Origin: RI-153 sp041391225
Lineage (GTDB): Bacteria > Chloroflexota > Anaerolineae > Caldilineales > Caldilineaceae
DNA: 64,000 nt
Direction of reading: 5' to 3'
Assembly (NCBI GenBank): GCA_041391225.1
Contig: JAWKOL010000001.1
Span: forward strand, 62,001-126,000
Positions 51,464 through 60,110 of the stretch are shown piece by piece. Under the pieces are notes generated by a model that worked only from the letters and a program-made list of their open reading frames with translations, made no database searches and was not told the origin of the DNA. Position 1 is the stretch's first letter. Each line of letters begins with the position of its first letter. A program made the position numbers and the translations under genes.

Positions 51464-51502
51464 TTGACAAAGCCCGCCAGAGGTAGTACGATAATACTAC
51501 CT
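51464..51502 (+). promoter_or_regulatory. Promoter with overlapping palindromic operator
   Basis: TTGACA at 51464-51469 is a perfect -35; TACGAT (51487-51492) is 17 nt further on as -10. The palindrome AGGTAGTA...TACTACCT (51481-51488 / 51495-51502) overlaps the -10 and could be a repressor site. It drives the candidate RNA just downstream. Confidence 0.6.
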
Positions 51503-51536
51503 CGTTAAGACAGTCGTAATGACGATCTTGAGAGGT

Positions 51537-51888
51537 AATGGGAGCCCCGAGAAATTGGAAGGCTTTTCATCGAGCAGACGTCGAAGGTAGAAGGGAATGC
51601 GTTGGGTGGAGAACTCAGCGTAGCCACATACCAGCACGGCGGAGCACACTTCACAGAGGGAAAGTCACTGAACAGAGTTTGACTGAGGCAACTCAACGCA
51701 CTCTAGACAGGACTGGACGTCTGGCAAGGAAATCGAGTAAGAGCGTTCGTTGTACCGAAATAGCCGCAAGGCTGTTCATCGAAGAGAACGAAACTCTGAA
51801 AGAGCGATGAAAATCACCGGAAGGTTACTTGGGGCCCCATTTATTTTTGTAAAGAGACGACTGCGTCGATTGCGGCGCAGTCTTTTTT
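51537..51888 (+). ncRNA. Candidate structured non-coding RNA of unknown class
   Basis: The region has its own promoter (51464-51502) and intrinsic terminator (51859-51888), and no protein family was recognised in any frame. The ends of the core pair: AATGGGAGCCCCGAG (51537-51551) with CTTGGGGCCCCATT (51828-51841) gives 14 pairs with a single bulged A. Inside are GNRA-loop hairpins TGAG-GCAA-CTCA (51684-51695), AGCC-GCAA-GGCT (51762-51773) and ACC-GGAA-GGT (51816-51825). I could not match it to RNase P, tmRNA, 6S, SRP or cobalamin-riboswitch landmarks. Transcript length would be ~390 nt. An open frame of 90 codons inside it lies across these helices and is probably chance. Confidence 0.6.
51859..51888 (+). 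terminator. Intrinsic terminator of the candidate RNA
   Basis: GACTGCGTCG (51859-51868) pairs with CGGCGCAGTC (51873-51882), loop ATTG, then TTTTTT. Confidence 0.88.
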
Positions 51889-51890
51889 GT

Positions 51891-51999
51891 GATTGGGGAG
51901 AGGTGATTGGGGATTCGCCGACTATGCAATCTGCCAATTGCCCCTCATCTCTGTTTACGAGACCCAACCACCAATCACAAATCCCCAATCACCTCTCAT
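51891..51999. repeat. Heptad hairpin (GGGGAGAGGTGATTGGGGATT arms)
   Basis: The left arm GATTGGGGAGAGGTGATTGGGGATT pairs with AATCACAAATCCCCAATCACCTCTC; loop has GCCAATTGCCCC. The right arm contains the TGA stop of hpt. Confidence 0.8.
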
Positions 52000-52558
52000 T
52001 CTGAAAAATCTCCGGCTTCAACAACCCAACATACGGCAGGTTGCGGTATCGCTCTCGGTAGTCCAGGCCGTAACCCACGACGAAGGAATCTGGCAGGTCG
52101 AAGCCTTTGTATTTGATGGGCAGGCGGATCAGGCGACGACGGCTCTTGTCGAACAGGGTGCAGACTTCGAGGCTGGCCGGCTCACGGGCGCGCAGGTTGC
52201 GCAGCAGGTAGTTGAGCGTCAACCCGGTGTCGATCATGTCCTCAACAAAGAGGACATGGCGACCGCTGATGTCTGTCTCCAGGTCTTTGATCAACTGAAC
52301 CATGCCCTGTTTCTGGGCGGTGGGGCTGTAGCTGGCAATGGACATGAAGTCCACTTCGGCGGGGATGGTGAGGGCGCGGTAGAGATCGGCCATGAAGATG
52401 AAGACGCCCTTGAGCACGCCGATGAGCAATGGATCGCGCCCTGCGTAATCTGCGGAAATGGCCGCCCCAAGCTCTAGGACCCGTTGCTCGATCTCGATTT
52501 CGCTGTAGAGAATGCGGCTCACAGCTTCATGCAACTCGTTCTCCGGCCTTGCCGGCAT
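51989..52558 (-). CDS. hpt: Hypoxanthine phosphoribosyltransferase
   Basis: 189 residues from the ATG at 52558, 6 nt after GGAG; a longer in-frame start at 52606 lacks one. The PRPP-binding motif is HVLFVEDMIDTGLTLNYLL; other HPRT features are LLIGVLKGVFIFMADL, VDFMSIASYSP (the flexible loop) and the purine-contact region KYKGFDLPDSFVVGYGLDY, followed by YRNLPYVG. It salvages hypoxanthine and guanine. Stop codon lies in the adjoining heptad array. It may be the last gene of the tup/moeA transcription unit. Confidence 0.94.
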   Translation of the reverse strand: MPARPENELHEAVSRILYSEIEIEQRVLELGAAISADYAGRDPLLIGVLKGVFIFMADLYRALTIPAEVDFMSIASYSPTAQKQGMVQLIKDLETDISGRHVLFVEDMIDTGLTLNYLLRNLRAREPASLEVCTLFDKSRRRLIRLPIKYKGFDLPDSFVVGYGLDYRERYRNLPYVGLLKPEIFQNER

Positions 52559-52641
52559 AGACGTCTCCTCTGACAAGCCCATCCCTCCGCCGCTTTTCAA
52601 CTGCACAGTTCAGCGTATCAAACCGGCTCAATCGCTACATC

Positions 52642-52716
52642 CGCAGGATGGGTTACGTCCGCCGAACTTGGCGGGATGACCAGTGTGAGATCATGCGGAC
52701 GTAACCGATCCTACAG
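52642..52716. repeat. Dispersed palindrome GGATGGGTTACG, copy 1
   Basis: CGCAGGATGGGTTACGTCCGC pairs with GCGGACGTAACCGATCCTAC (each arm listed in full is 20-21 nt; key words GGATGGGTTACG and GTAACCGATCC). The interior has CCGAACTTGG and CCAGTGTGA. A second copy lies at 63118-63194. Confidence 0.75.
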
Positions 52717-52742
52717 GCAAGGTAGCTGAATCGCCGTCGAAA

Positions 52743-53672
52743 CTATTGGTTGTTCCACGCCTCGGAATCGGGGACGAAGAGCGGCGAACCGAATTCTTCG
52801 ACGCCGAATTGGCTGATCACTTCCTGTGTCGGCACGGAGATGAGCCAGTCGATGAACTGATTGGCCAGGTCGCCCTTGATCTCGGGATTCTTGGCAGGGT
52901 TGACGGCAAGTACGCCGTACGGGTTGAAGAGGATGGGATCGCCTTCCACGGAGATCACCAGATCGGTGCCTTCCAGCGTGCGGGCCAGGTAGGTGGCGCG
53001 GTCGCTCAGCGTGTACGCCTGCTGCTCGTCGGCCATGGTGAGCACGGCGCCCATGCCCTGCCCAGCAGAGATGTACCAGCCGCCGCTGGGTTCGATCCCC
53101 GCCGCCGCCCAAATCGCCTTCTCTTTTGTGTGCGTGCCAGAATCGTCGCCACGTGAGACGAAGGGCGCTTCAGCTTCGGCGATCTGCGCAAAGGCTGCCG
53201 CAGCATCTGTGCCGCCGGCGATGCCTGCCGGATCATCCGGCGATCCTACGACGACGAAATCGTTGTACATCACGTCTTCGCGGCGCACGCCGTCGCCGTC
53301 ATCCATGAACGCGTCTTCGCGCGACCGCGCGTGGACGAGCAACACATCGGCGTTGCCGTCGATGCCCAACTGCAACGCCTGGCCGGTCCCCACAGCTACC
53401 ACGTCCACGCTCACGCCGTATTCTTCCTCGAAGAGCGGCAGGATCACGTCGAGCAGCCCCGAATCGCGGGTGCTGGTCGTCGTCGCCAGGATCAGTCGAT
53501 CACCCTCTTCGGCGGCAACGCTGCTCTCTTCTTCGGCGGGCGCAGTCGCTTCGGCAGGCGCCGCGTCTGTCTCCGGCGCGGGAACGGCCACCGGCAGCGC
53601 AATCGGCTGGCAGGCAGCCAATAGCCCAATCAGCAGAACAGCAACAACAGAAAACCACAACTTGTTCCTCAT
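52743..53672 (-). CDS. tupA: Tungstate ABC transporter substrate-binding lipoprotein TupA
   Basis: 309 residues. Lipoprotein signal WFSVVAVLLIGLLAACQP with lipobox Cys, then an Ala/Pro/Glu-rich tether. The mature domain begins LILATTTSTRDSGLLDVI, the TupA oxyanion-binding signature, and has VDVVAVGTGQALQLG, DVLLVHARSREDAFM and FVSRGDDSGTHTKEKAIW, all conserved in tungstate binders. It delivers tungstate (possibly molybdate) to TupBC. It is separated from tupC by a heptad hairpin, which could lower or raise its expression relative to the rest. Confidence 0.92.
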   Translation of the reverse strand: MRNKLWFSVVAVLLIGLLAACQPIALPVAVPAPETDAAPAEATAPAEEESSVAAEEGDRLILATTTSTRDSGLLDVILPLFEEEYGVSVDVVAVGTGQALQLGIDGNADVLLVHARSREDAFMDDGDGVRREDVMYNDFVVVGSPDDPAGIAGGTDAAAAFAQIAEAEAPFVSRGDDSGTHTKEKAIWAAAGIEPSGGWYISAGQGMGAVLTMADEQQAYTLSDRATYLARTLEGTDLVISVEGDPILFNPYGVLAVNPAKNPEIKGDLANQFIDWLISVPTQEVISQFGVEEFGSPLFVPDSEAWNNQ

Positions 53673-53705
53673 CTTTTGCTCCTAACTTTCTGGATGGGTA
53701 AGAAA

Positions 53706-53807
53706 GAGTAACGAGTAATTCGTAATTCGTAATTGACACACAAACTGCTCGCCAATTGGCGACCAATTTGTGTGTCAATTACGAATTACTCGCTACTCCT
53801 TACTCAA
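53706..53807. repeat. Heptad hairpin (CGTAATT arms)
   Basis: GAGTAATTCGTAATTCGTAATTGACACA pairs with TGTGTCAATTACGAATTACTC (longest exact block about 15 bp). The loop is CTCGCCAATTGGCGACCAAT, containing the CCAATTGGCGACCA core. The array lies between tupC and tupA and abuts the tupC stop. Confidence 0.88.
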
Positions 53808-54535
53808 TAGATCATATCGCCGCGCACAAACGCCGCGGTCCGCGGATCTTGCGGCGATTCGAAGAACGTGTGTACGTCGGCGACTTCGGCCAGGCGGTTC
53901 TCCAAGAGCAGCGCCACGCGGTGCCCCATACGCCGCGCCTGGAAGACGTTGTGCGTCACAAAAACAACGGTGACGCCGTGTTCCTGGTTGAGCCGCAACA
54001 CCAGCCGCTCGATCAGGGCGACGTTGGCCGGATCGAGGTTGGCCGTGGGTTCGTCCAGCAGCAGCGCATCGGGGCGCAGGATCAGGGCGCGCGCCAGGGC
54101 CACTCGCTGCGCTTCGCCGCCGGAGAGCGTCCGCGCCGGCTGTTTGGCCATGTGGCTCAGCCCCACCTCGTCCAGCGCGGCATGGATGGCAGCGATCTGG
54201 TTGCGTTGTCCGCGCAGGTTCAACCCGTAGCCGACGTTGGCCTCCACGCTGCGCTTGAGCAGGATCGGGCGTTGAAAGACGGTGGTGACACGCCGCCGCA
54301 GCGATAGAGATGCTTCCTGCCCACCGCCGATCACTTCGCCGGCGAAGCGGATCGTCCCTGTGCTGGGCGCTTCGAGGAAGTTGAGCAGGCGCAGCAGCGT
54401 GCTCTTGCCCGCGCCGCTCGGCCCCACCAGCGCCAGAATCTCGCCCTGGTGGATCTCCAGGCTATTGACGGTGACGACACAACGAGGGCCGTATGTCTTG
54501 GTCACATCGCGGATTGTGTAGAGTGATTCGGTCAT
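53804..54535 (-). CDS. tupC: Tungstate ABC transporter ATP-binding protein TupC
   Basis: 243 residues with Walker A GPSGAGKST, signature LSGGEAQRVALARAL, Walker B ALLLDEPTANLD and H-loop VVFVTHNVFQARR. It energises uptake through TupB. Its start overlaps the tupB stop by ATGA, so the two are translated together. The stop codon abuts the heptad hairpin 53706-53807. Confidence 0.93.
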   Translation of the reverse strand: MTESLYTIRDVTKTYGPRCVVTVNSLEIHQGEILALVGPSGAGKSTLLRLLNFLEAPSTGTIRFAGEVIGGGQEASLSLRRRVTTVFQRPILLKRSVEANVGYGLNLRGQRNQIAAIHAALDEVGLSHMAKQPARTLSGGEAQRVALARALILRPDALLLDEPTANLDPANVALIERLVLRLNQEHGVTVVFVTHNVFQARRMGHRVALLLENRLAEVADVHTFFESPQDPRTAAFVRGDMIY

Positions 54536-55224
54536 GCGTCGAAAGAACGTCCTTGCAGACGCACCACCAGTGCGTTTGTGATGAAGGCCAGCCCGAGCAG
54601 AATGATGCTGAGGGCGATGGCCATGTCGAAATTGCCTTTACCCGTCTCCAACACAATCGCCGTGGTGAGGACGCGGGTACGGTGCTCGATATTGCCGCCC
54701 ACCATGATCACGGCGCCCACTTCGGAGATAATGCCGCCGAAACCGGCCACAATCGCCGCCACCACGCCGACGCGCGCTTCTTCGAGCACGGCCCACGTGG
54801 TCTGCCAGCGTGACGCGCCCAGCGAGCGCACCTGGAGCCGCAGCGCCGGATCTACGCTGTTCACCGCGGCCATGGTGAAGCCGGCCACCAGCGGAAAGGC
54901 GATGATCGTCTGCGCGATGATCATCGCCTGCGGCGTGAAGAGATCGGGGATGATGTCCAGCCCCAGCGATCCCAGTGGCCCGCTGCGCGAGAGCATGAGG
55001 TAGACGAAAAGGCCGATCACCACCGGCGGGAAAGCCATGCCGGTATAGATCGCCGAAATGGCCAGCCCACGCCCACGAAAGTGCGTCAGCCCCAACATCA
55101 GCCCGCCCGGCACGCCGATCACGACGCTGATCGCCAATGCCACGCCCGAAACAGAGAGCGAGAGCATCACGATCTCAAACAGCGCCGCATCGCCGCCGGT
55201 GATTAGTTGAATGGCCTGGATCAA
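54532..55224 (-). CDS. tupB: Tungstate ABC transporter permease TupB
   Basis: About 230 residues; five to six membrane helices with the MetI-like inner-membrane signature around RLQVRSLGASRWQTTWAVL (EAA loop). The start is uncertain: the TTG at 55224 is used here, but a ribosome-binding-like AAGGAT lies further upstream (about 55250), suggesting initiation at a non-ATG codon ~8 codons earlier. It follows the MoeA-PBP gene by about 40 nt, so co-transcription with cofactor genes is likely. Confidence 0.9.
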   Translation of the reverse strand: MIQAIQLITGGDAALFEIVMLSLSVSGVALAISVVIGVPGGLMLGLTHFRGRGLAISAIYTGMAFPPVVIGLFVYLMLSRSGPLGSLGLDIIPDLFTPQAMIIAQTIIAFPLVAGFTMAAVNSVDPALRLQVRSLGASRWQTTWAVLEEARVGVVAAIVAGFGGIISEVGAVIMVGGNIEHRTRVLTTAIVLETGKGNFDMAIALSIILLGLAFITNALVVRLQGRSFDA

Positions 55225-55263
55225 GCCGTCGATCAGAGTGCGAATGGGTAGATCCTTTGTATC

Positions 55264-57216
55264 CTAAATCTCAGCAATCACCTTGCCCATCTGCGCCGTG
55301 TCGTAGCCGCCCAGCGTGTTGACAGCCTGAGCGAATTCGTTGTCCTCGCGGATGAGGGTGAGGAAGGGCGCAAGCAGCTCGCTCTCGTAGTGCTCAACCG
55401 GGATCACGAGATCGTAACGTTCATCGAAGAGGGGGATGAAATCGAGATCGAGGGCGCGGGCCGCGGCCAGGATGCCCAACCCACAGTCGGCGGCGCCACT
55501 CTTGACGGTAGCGGCCACGGCCAGATGGGTGAATTCCTGGCGCTGGTAGCCGCGGATGGACTGGGGCGCAATGCCGCGCTGCTTGAGCGCATAGTCCAAG
55601 AGGACACGCGTCCCCGCGCCGCGCTGGCGGTTGACGAAGACGACGTCCTCGCGCAGCAGATCGTTCAACTCGCCGATCTGTTTCGGGTTCCCCTTGGGGA
55701 CAATCAACCCCTGCGAGCGATTGACGAAACCGAGCAGCACCACGCGCACGCCGTGCGGCGTAAGCAGCCGCCGGATGAAGTCGACGTTGTACTCACCGGT
55801 CTCCTCGTCGAGCAGGTGCGAGCCGGCGATGTGGGCTTCGCCGCGCTGCAAGGTGAGCAAGCCGCTGAGGCTGCCCACATGCGCCGACGCCAGGAACCGA
55901 TCACGCCGTCTTCGGTGCAGCCGGTCGGCCAGGAGATCGAGTGTCATGTCGTGGCTGCCGATGACAACGATGGTCTGATCCACCGTGCTCGGTGGCCTCA
56001 ACAGATCCACGGTGACGGCCTCACCGGCCTGGTGGCCTTCGGAGAAACGCGGCACAGTGACGATGCCGTCGGCCTTCACCAACGACATGAGCACGCCTGC
56101 GCCCCCCTGCAACGGCGTCGCCACCACCTTTTCGCCCACCTTGCCCACGGTGACGCGCACAAAATGATCCTCACCCATCGATGAAGATAGCTTGCGGCTC
56201 AGCGTCGCCTGGATCGTGGGGCGTTCGGGCGGCAGTTGCCCTTGCCAGCGGTAGAGCAACGGTTTCACCAGTAGGTCGAAGGTCATCGCCGCCGAGACGG
56301 GATAGCCGGGGATACCCACCAGCGCCTTTCCGCGCGCCACGCCCAGCACCACCGGGTGCCCAGGACGCACGGCGATGCCATGCACGCGCAGTTCACCCAA
56401 TTCTTGCACCACGGCGGATGTAAAATCCTCTGAACCTGCCGAAGAACCTGCGTTGACGGCCACCAGATCGTGATCTGCCAGCGCCTCGGCCACGGCGTCG
56501 CGCAGTTTGTCGTAGTTGTCGACCACAATCGGCCAACGGGTGACGATACAGCCGGCCTCCTCGGCCTGTGCGCCCAGCATCAGCGAATTGTATTCGATGA
56601 TGTCGCCAGGCTGCGGTTCGCTGCCCACAGGGACCAACTCGGTGCCGGTGGGGATGACGGCAACCCGCGGGCGCCGGTACACGGTGACCTGGGCATGGCC
56701 GCAACCAGCGATGGCGCCGAGATCCTGCGGGCGCAGCCGGTGATTGGCGGGCAGGATCAACTCGGTGGCCACCATGTCTTCGCCCATGGGGCGCACGTCG
56801 GTCCACGGCGCGCAGGCAGCGAGGATCTCGATGTAGTCCACGCCGTCTTTTTGGACAGGCTGGGTGTGCTCGATCATAATCACGGCGTTCTTGCCCGCCG
56901 GCACCGGATCACCGGTGTCCACGGGGATGACCTGCTCGCCCACCGTGAGCAATCGGGGCTGGGTTTCGGTGGCGCCCAGGGTGTCTTCGCTGCGCACGGC
57001 GTAGCCGTCCATCGCGGCGGCGTGGTAGTGGGGCGACGAAAGACGCGCCCAAACCGGTTCAGCGGTTACGCGATGCAGCGCTTCGGTGAGGGGAATGGTC
57101 TCCGCGCCGAGGGGACCGAGCAAACCGTTGGCGGCAAGCGCCTCATGCCAGTTGGCTACGGCATCGGAAAGCGCGACGTCGTGCAGGTAGATGTTGCGAT
57201 CAGGGAGGTTAGGCAT
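55264..57216 (-). CDS. MoeA fused to a periplasmic-binding-protein-like domain
   Basis: 650 residues. Residues ~20-420 are MoeA: HYHAAAMDGYAVR, VIPTGTELVPVGSEPQPGDIIEYNS, NAGSSAGSEDF and PGHPVVLG...GIPGYPVSA. Residues ~435-650 are a PBP/LysR-substrate-like domain beginning QTIVVIGSHDMTLDLLADRL, with ALKQRGIAPQSIRGY and SGAADCGLGILAAARALDLDFIPL. MoeA inserts Mo or W into adenylylated molybdopterin; the attached domain may sense or hold metal oxyanion or cofactor. Located between moeA and tupB, consistent with metal delivery. Confidence 0.92.
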   Translation of the reverse strand: MPNLPDRNIYLHDVALSDAVANWHEALAANGLLGPLGAETIPLTEALHRVTAEPVWARLSSPHYHAAAMDGYAVRSEDTLGATETQPRLLTVGEQVIPVDTGDPVPAGKNAVIMIEHTQPVQKDGVDYIEILAACAPWTDVRPMGEDMVATELILPANHRLRPQDLGAIAGCGHAQVTVYRRPRVAVIPTGTELVPVGSEPQPGDIIEYNSLMLGAQAEEAGCIVTRWPIVVDNYDKLRDAVAEALADHDLVAVNAGSSAGSEDFTSAVVQELGELRVHGIAVRPGHPVVLGVARGKALVGIPGYPVSAAMTFDLLVKPLLYRWQGQLPPERPTIQATLSRKLSSSMGEDHFVRVTVGKVGEKVVATPLQGGAGVLMSLVKADGIVTVPRFSEGHQAGEAVTVDLLRPPSTVDQTIVVIGSHDMTLDLLADRLHRRRRDRFLASAHVGSLSGLLTLQRGEAHIAGSHLLDEETGEYNVDFIRRLLTPHGVRVVLLGFVNRSQGLIVPKGNPKQIGELNDLLREDVVFVNRQRGAGTRVLLDYALKQRGIAPQSIRGYQRQEFTHLAVAATVKSGAADCGLGILAAARALDLDFIPLFDERYDLVIPVEHYESELLAPFLTLIREDNEFAQAVNTLGGYDTAQMGKVIAEI

Positions 57217-57287
57217 TGCGGGTTCCTGTGCGGGTTCCTGTGCAGGTTGCAGGTACGATTTTCACGTGCAAACCTGCATCCCCCCGC

Positions 57288-58517
57288 TTAATGCAGCGTC
57301 ACCGTCACCCATGCGCCTTCGCGCACGCCGCCCGAATCGAGCGGGATTTGGATGACGCCGTCTGCGTTGACGAGGGTGTAGATCAGGTTCGATTTACCGA
57401 AAACGGGGACGGCCCAAGCTTCGCCGTCGCGCTCTTCCAGGCGCACCTGGACGTAGTCTTCGCGGCCCGCAGTGGAGGCGACGTTGCGCGCCAACCGCGC
57501 CTGGATCTGTGTAGACGCCGCATCCGCCGCGCCGAGGCAGGCTCGAATCGTGGGCGCCACCACCAGATCGAAGATCACCATTGCCGAAACCGGGTTGCCG
57601 GGCAAACCGAAGACGGGGACGCCGTCGCACACAGCCAGGATCGTGGGTTTGCCCGGCTTCACACTCAGCCCGTGGACCAACATTCCCGGCGCGCCCAGTT
57701 CTTCGATGACGTCGACGCTGAGATCGCGGTAGCTCACCGAACTACCCGCGGAGAGGACGACGATATCGGCTTCGGCGTGGGCCTTCTGCATGGTCGACAA
57801 CAGAGCGTCGCGCCGATCCGGCACAATGCCGTAATGGAGCGGCTGACCACCGGCTCTGGTGACCAGTGCGGCCAGGGCGTACGAGTTGATGTCGCGGATC
57901 TGCCCCGGCGTCGGCGTTTGCTCGGGCGGCACCACTTCGTCGCCGCTGGAGACGATGGCGACGCGAGGTGGCCGGGCTACGGTGACTTCGGTGATGCCCA
58001 GCGCCAGCAACCCGCCGATGTCCTGGGGCCGCAACTGGCGACCGGGCGGCAGCAACAGATCACCGCTCCCCACGTCTTCGCCGACTTGGATCACATTTTC
58101 ACCTTCGGCCACGGGCTTGAGCACTTCGATGCTCTGGTCGTCGATGCGCTGCGTCTCCTCTACCATGACCACAGCGGTAGCCCCGGCGGGCCGTGCGCCG
58201 CCGGTGTGGATCAACGCCGCCTCACCGGAAGCAACGGTGAGTGAACTGGTGGCGCCCATCGGCACTTCGCCGATCACCGAGAGGAAGGCGGGCAACCCGC
58301 CGGATGCGCCGTAGGTATCCACGGCGCAAACAGCGTATCCGTCCACTGTGGAGCGGGCAAACTCGGGCAAATCCTGGGGAGAGGTCAGCCTCTCGGCCAC
58401 AACGCGATCAAGGGAGCTGGCTGTGGGGATGCGTTCGGTATGGACTACCGGCTGGAAATGTGTTGAGAAGAGGCGCAATGCCTCTTGCGGTGTCTGTACT
58501 TTGAAGAATTCCGACAT
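57288..58517 (-). CDS. moeA: Molybdopterin molybdenumtransferase MoeA
   Basis: 409 residues, full-length MoeA without added domain: DLPEFARSTVDGYAVCA, LIHTGGARPAGATAVVMVE, VAIVSSGDEVVPPEQTPTPGQIRD, LSAGSSVSYRDLS and KPGKPTILAV...GLPGNPVSA. The Asp/Ser-rich active-site motifs are present. It is paired with the MoeA-PBP gene 71 nt downstream; organisms with this pair may use one for Mo and one for W, which is inference. The gap between them holds short GGTTCCTGTGC repeats. Confidence 0.93.
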   Translation of the reverse strand: MSEFFKVQTPQEALRLFSTHFQPVVHTERIPTASSLDRVVAERLTSPQDLPEFARSTVDGYAVCAVDTYGASGGLPAFLSVIGEVPMGATSSLTVASGEAALIHTGGARPAGATAVVMVEETQRIDDQSIEVLKPVAEGENVIQVGEDVGSGDLLLPPGRQLRPQDIGGLLALGITEVTVARPPRVAIVSSGDEVVPPEQTPTPGQIRDINSYALAALVTRAGGQPLHYGIVPDRRDALLSTMQKAHAEADIVVLSAGSSVSYRDLSVDVIEELGAPGMLVHGLSVKPGKPTILAVCDGVPVFGLPGNPVSAMVIFDLVVAPTIRACLGAADAASTQIQARLARNVASTAGREDYVQVRLEERDGEAWAVPVFGKSNLIYTLVNADGVIQIPLDSGGVREGAWVTVTLH

Positions 58518-58550
58518 TATTGGCTCCGCCGCTCACACCGCAATCCGTGA

Positions 58551-59711
58551 TCACTCCTCGCTGGGGATGATCAGTTCTTGCCCCACAGTGATGAAGTTGG
58601 GATTGGTCATGTTGTTAGCTTCGAGGATGGAATCTGTGGTGACGCCGTAACGTTGGGCGATGGAGAAGAGTGTCTCGCCTCGGGCCACCGTATGCACCGT
58701 CTGATTGGCGGCGCGCACTTGCGCCGCTGTCACGCCGGGGATGGTCAACTGCTGCCCTGGGCGGATCTGGTCGGGATTGGCCAATCCGTTGGCGCTGGCG
58801 ATGTCGACCATTGCAACGTCGTAAAGCCGGGCGATTTCGAGGAGTGTTTCACCGGCGCGCACCGTGTGTACGGCTGCGCCGACATCGTTGGTAACCTCAT
58901 TGGCCGTGTTGTCTTCTCCTGTGCGGGCATCAATGGCGCCCTGGTAGCCCGGAATCACCAACACACGGCCTTGGATCAGGTTGTCGGGATCGGGGATAGC
59001 GTTGGCGTCGATGATCTCCTGTGCCGCCACGTCGAACTTCTGGGCAATCGAGAAGAGCGTGTCGCCGGCCTGGATCACATATTCAAATGGCTGGGGCGGC
59101 ACTGGCGTGGCGGGAACCTCCACCTGACGCCCAGGAATGATCAACTCCTGGCCAACAAACACGGAATCGGGATCTTCCAGCGTGTTTGCCGCAACAATCT
59201 CGTTGGTCGAAACGTCAAACTTAAGTGCAATCGACATCAGCGAATCCCCAGGCTGCACCACATAGATGAACGGCCCGGTGGTCGCGACAGGAGCAGGCCC
59301 AGCATTGCCGTCTCCGTCGACCGCACCGGTGTTGGGGACACGCAACACTTGCCCCACGCGCAGTTGATCGTCGTTGAGCAGGTTCATCTGACGCAATTCT
59401 TGAGAGGTGATGCCAAACTGCTCTGCTATCGTAGACACGGTGTCGCCAGGCTGTACCGTGTACGGCATTGTGTCGACTTCGATCTCCGGCGTGGCCGTTG
59501 GTTCCGGCGTCGACGTGTCCGTGGCCTCAGCGGCAGGCAACACAACAACCTCGGGTTCATCGACGACAGAGGTGTCGACCGTAGGTACGCTGCCATCGGT
59601 CGCGGGCGTTGATTCTGGCACGCGTTCCCGTGTGCAGCCGCCAACCAGGACGGCGCTCAACAGCACAACGCTCAATGCGAGTAGCCATCGATTCGAAAAA
59701 CGCATCATCAT
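58551..59711 (-). CDS. LysM-repeat lipoprotein
   Basis: About 386 residues. Signal peptide WLLALSVVLLSAVLVGGC with lipobox Cys; a Thr/Pro/Glu-rich tether (TDTSTPEPTATPEIE). Five LysM modules follow, each with the YTVQPGDTVSTIAEQFG pattern: YTVQPGDT, YVVQPGDS, YVIQAGDT, HTVRAGET, HTVARGET. Each ends with GQxLxIPG. LysM binds peptidoglycan or related glycans, so the protein probably tethers to the envelope. Three ATG codons in a row make the exact start ambiguous. It precedes moeA by 33 nt. Confidence 0.88.
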   Translation of the reverse strand: MMMRFSNRWLLALSVVLLSAVLVGGCTRERVPESTPATDGSVPTVDTSVVDEPEVVVLPAAEATDTSTPEPTATPEIEVDTMPYTVQPGDTVSTIAEQFGITSQELRQMNLLNDDQLRVGQVLRVPNTGAVDGDGNAGPAPVATTGPFIYVVQPGDSLMSIALKFDVSTNEIVAANTLEDPDSVFVGQELIIPGRQVEVPATPVPPQPFEYVIQAGDTLFSIAQKFDVAAQEIIDANAIPDPDNLIQGRVLVIPGYQGAIDARTGEDNTANEVTNDVGAAVHTVRAGETLLEIARLYDVAMVDIASANGLANPDQIRPGQQLTIPGVTAAQVRAANQTVHTVARGETLFSIAQRYGVTTDSILEANNMTNPNFITVGQELIIPSEE

Positions 59712-60110
59712 CACTCTGCTTTCACGGGGGATGAACCGTTGCCGACGCGAACACGCCGCATTGTTGATGTCGTATAGTTGAAACCGATGATAGCACAGCC
59801 AATCGCGCCGTGCAAACGGGATCGCTTATTCAGATGTAGCGTCTATTCTTTCATTTTGTTCTTTTTATCAATATCAAATAGAAATACTAGTAGGGGCTGG
59901 GGATTTGGGGATTATCGTTATCACGTGTCGCAGGGGCTACTACATATTGATTGAGGATGATTGAATGTACTATATTTAGTAGTTGTCGCAGCCAAGACAG
60001 ATCTGTGGAATGTGTACAAGTTGGTGCAAAATCGACGAAAAGAATGGACGCCAATTCGCAGAACAAACGGTCTACGCTAGATGTAGTATGGAAGATTTAT
60101 TACGGTTTGT
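59712..60110. other. AT-rich intergenic stretch
   Basis: No convincing gene. Composition is noticeably A/T-rich relative to the window, notably 59820-59900 (TTTCATTTTGTTCTTTTTATC...). It includes a short GGGGATTTGGGGATT heptad run near 59897. It lies directly left of the DnaA-box-like cluster. Confidence 0.5.

Noticed and set aside
51538..51810. 90-codon open frame inside the candidate RNA
   Set aside because: Its codons overlap the closing helix and GNRA hairpins, composition is very basic and no family is recognised.
51537..51888. Identification of the RNA as RNase P, tmRNA, 6S, SRP or a cobalamin riboswitch
   Set aside because: Short resemblances (GAGGGAAAGTC, AAGGGAATGCG) were checked, but the other invariant motifs of each class are missing.
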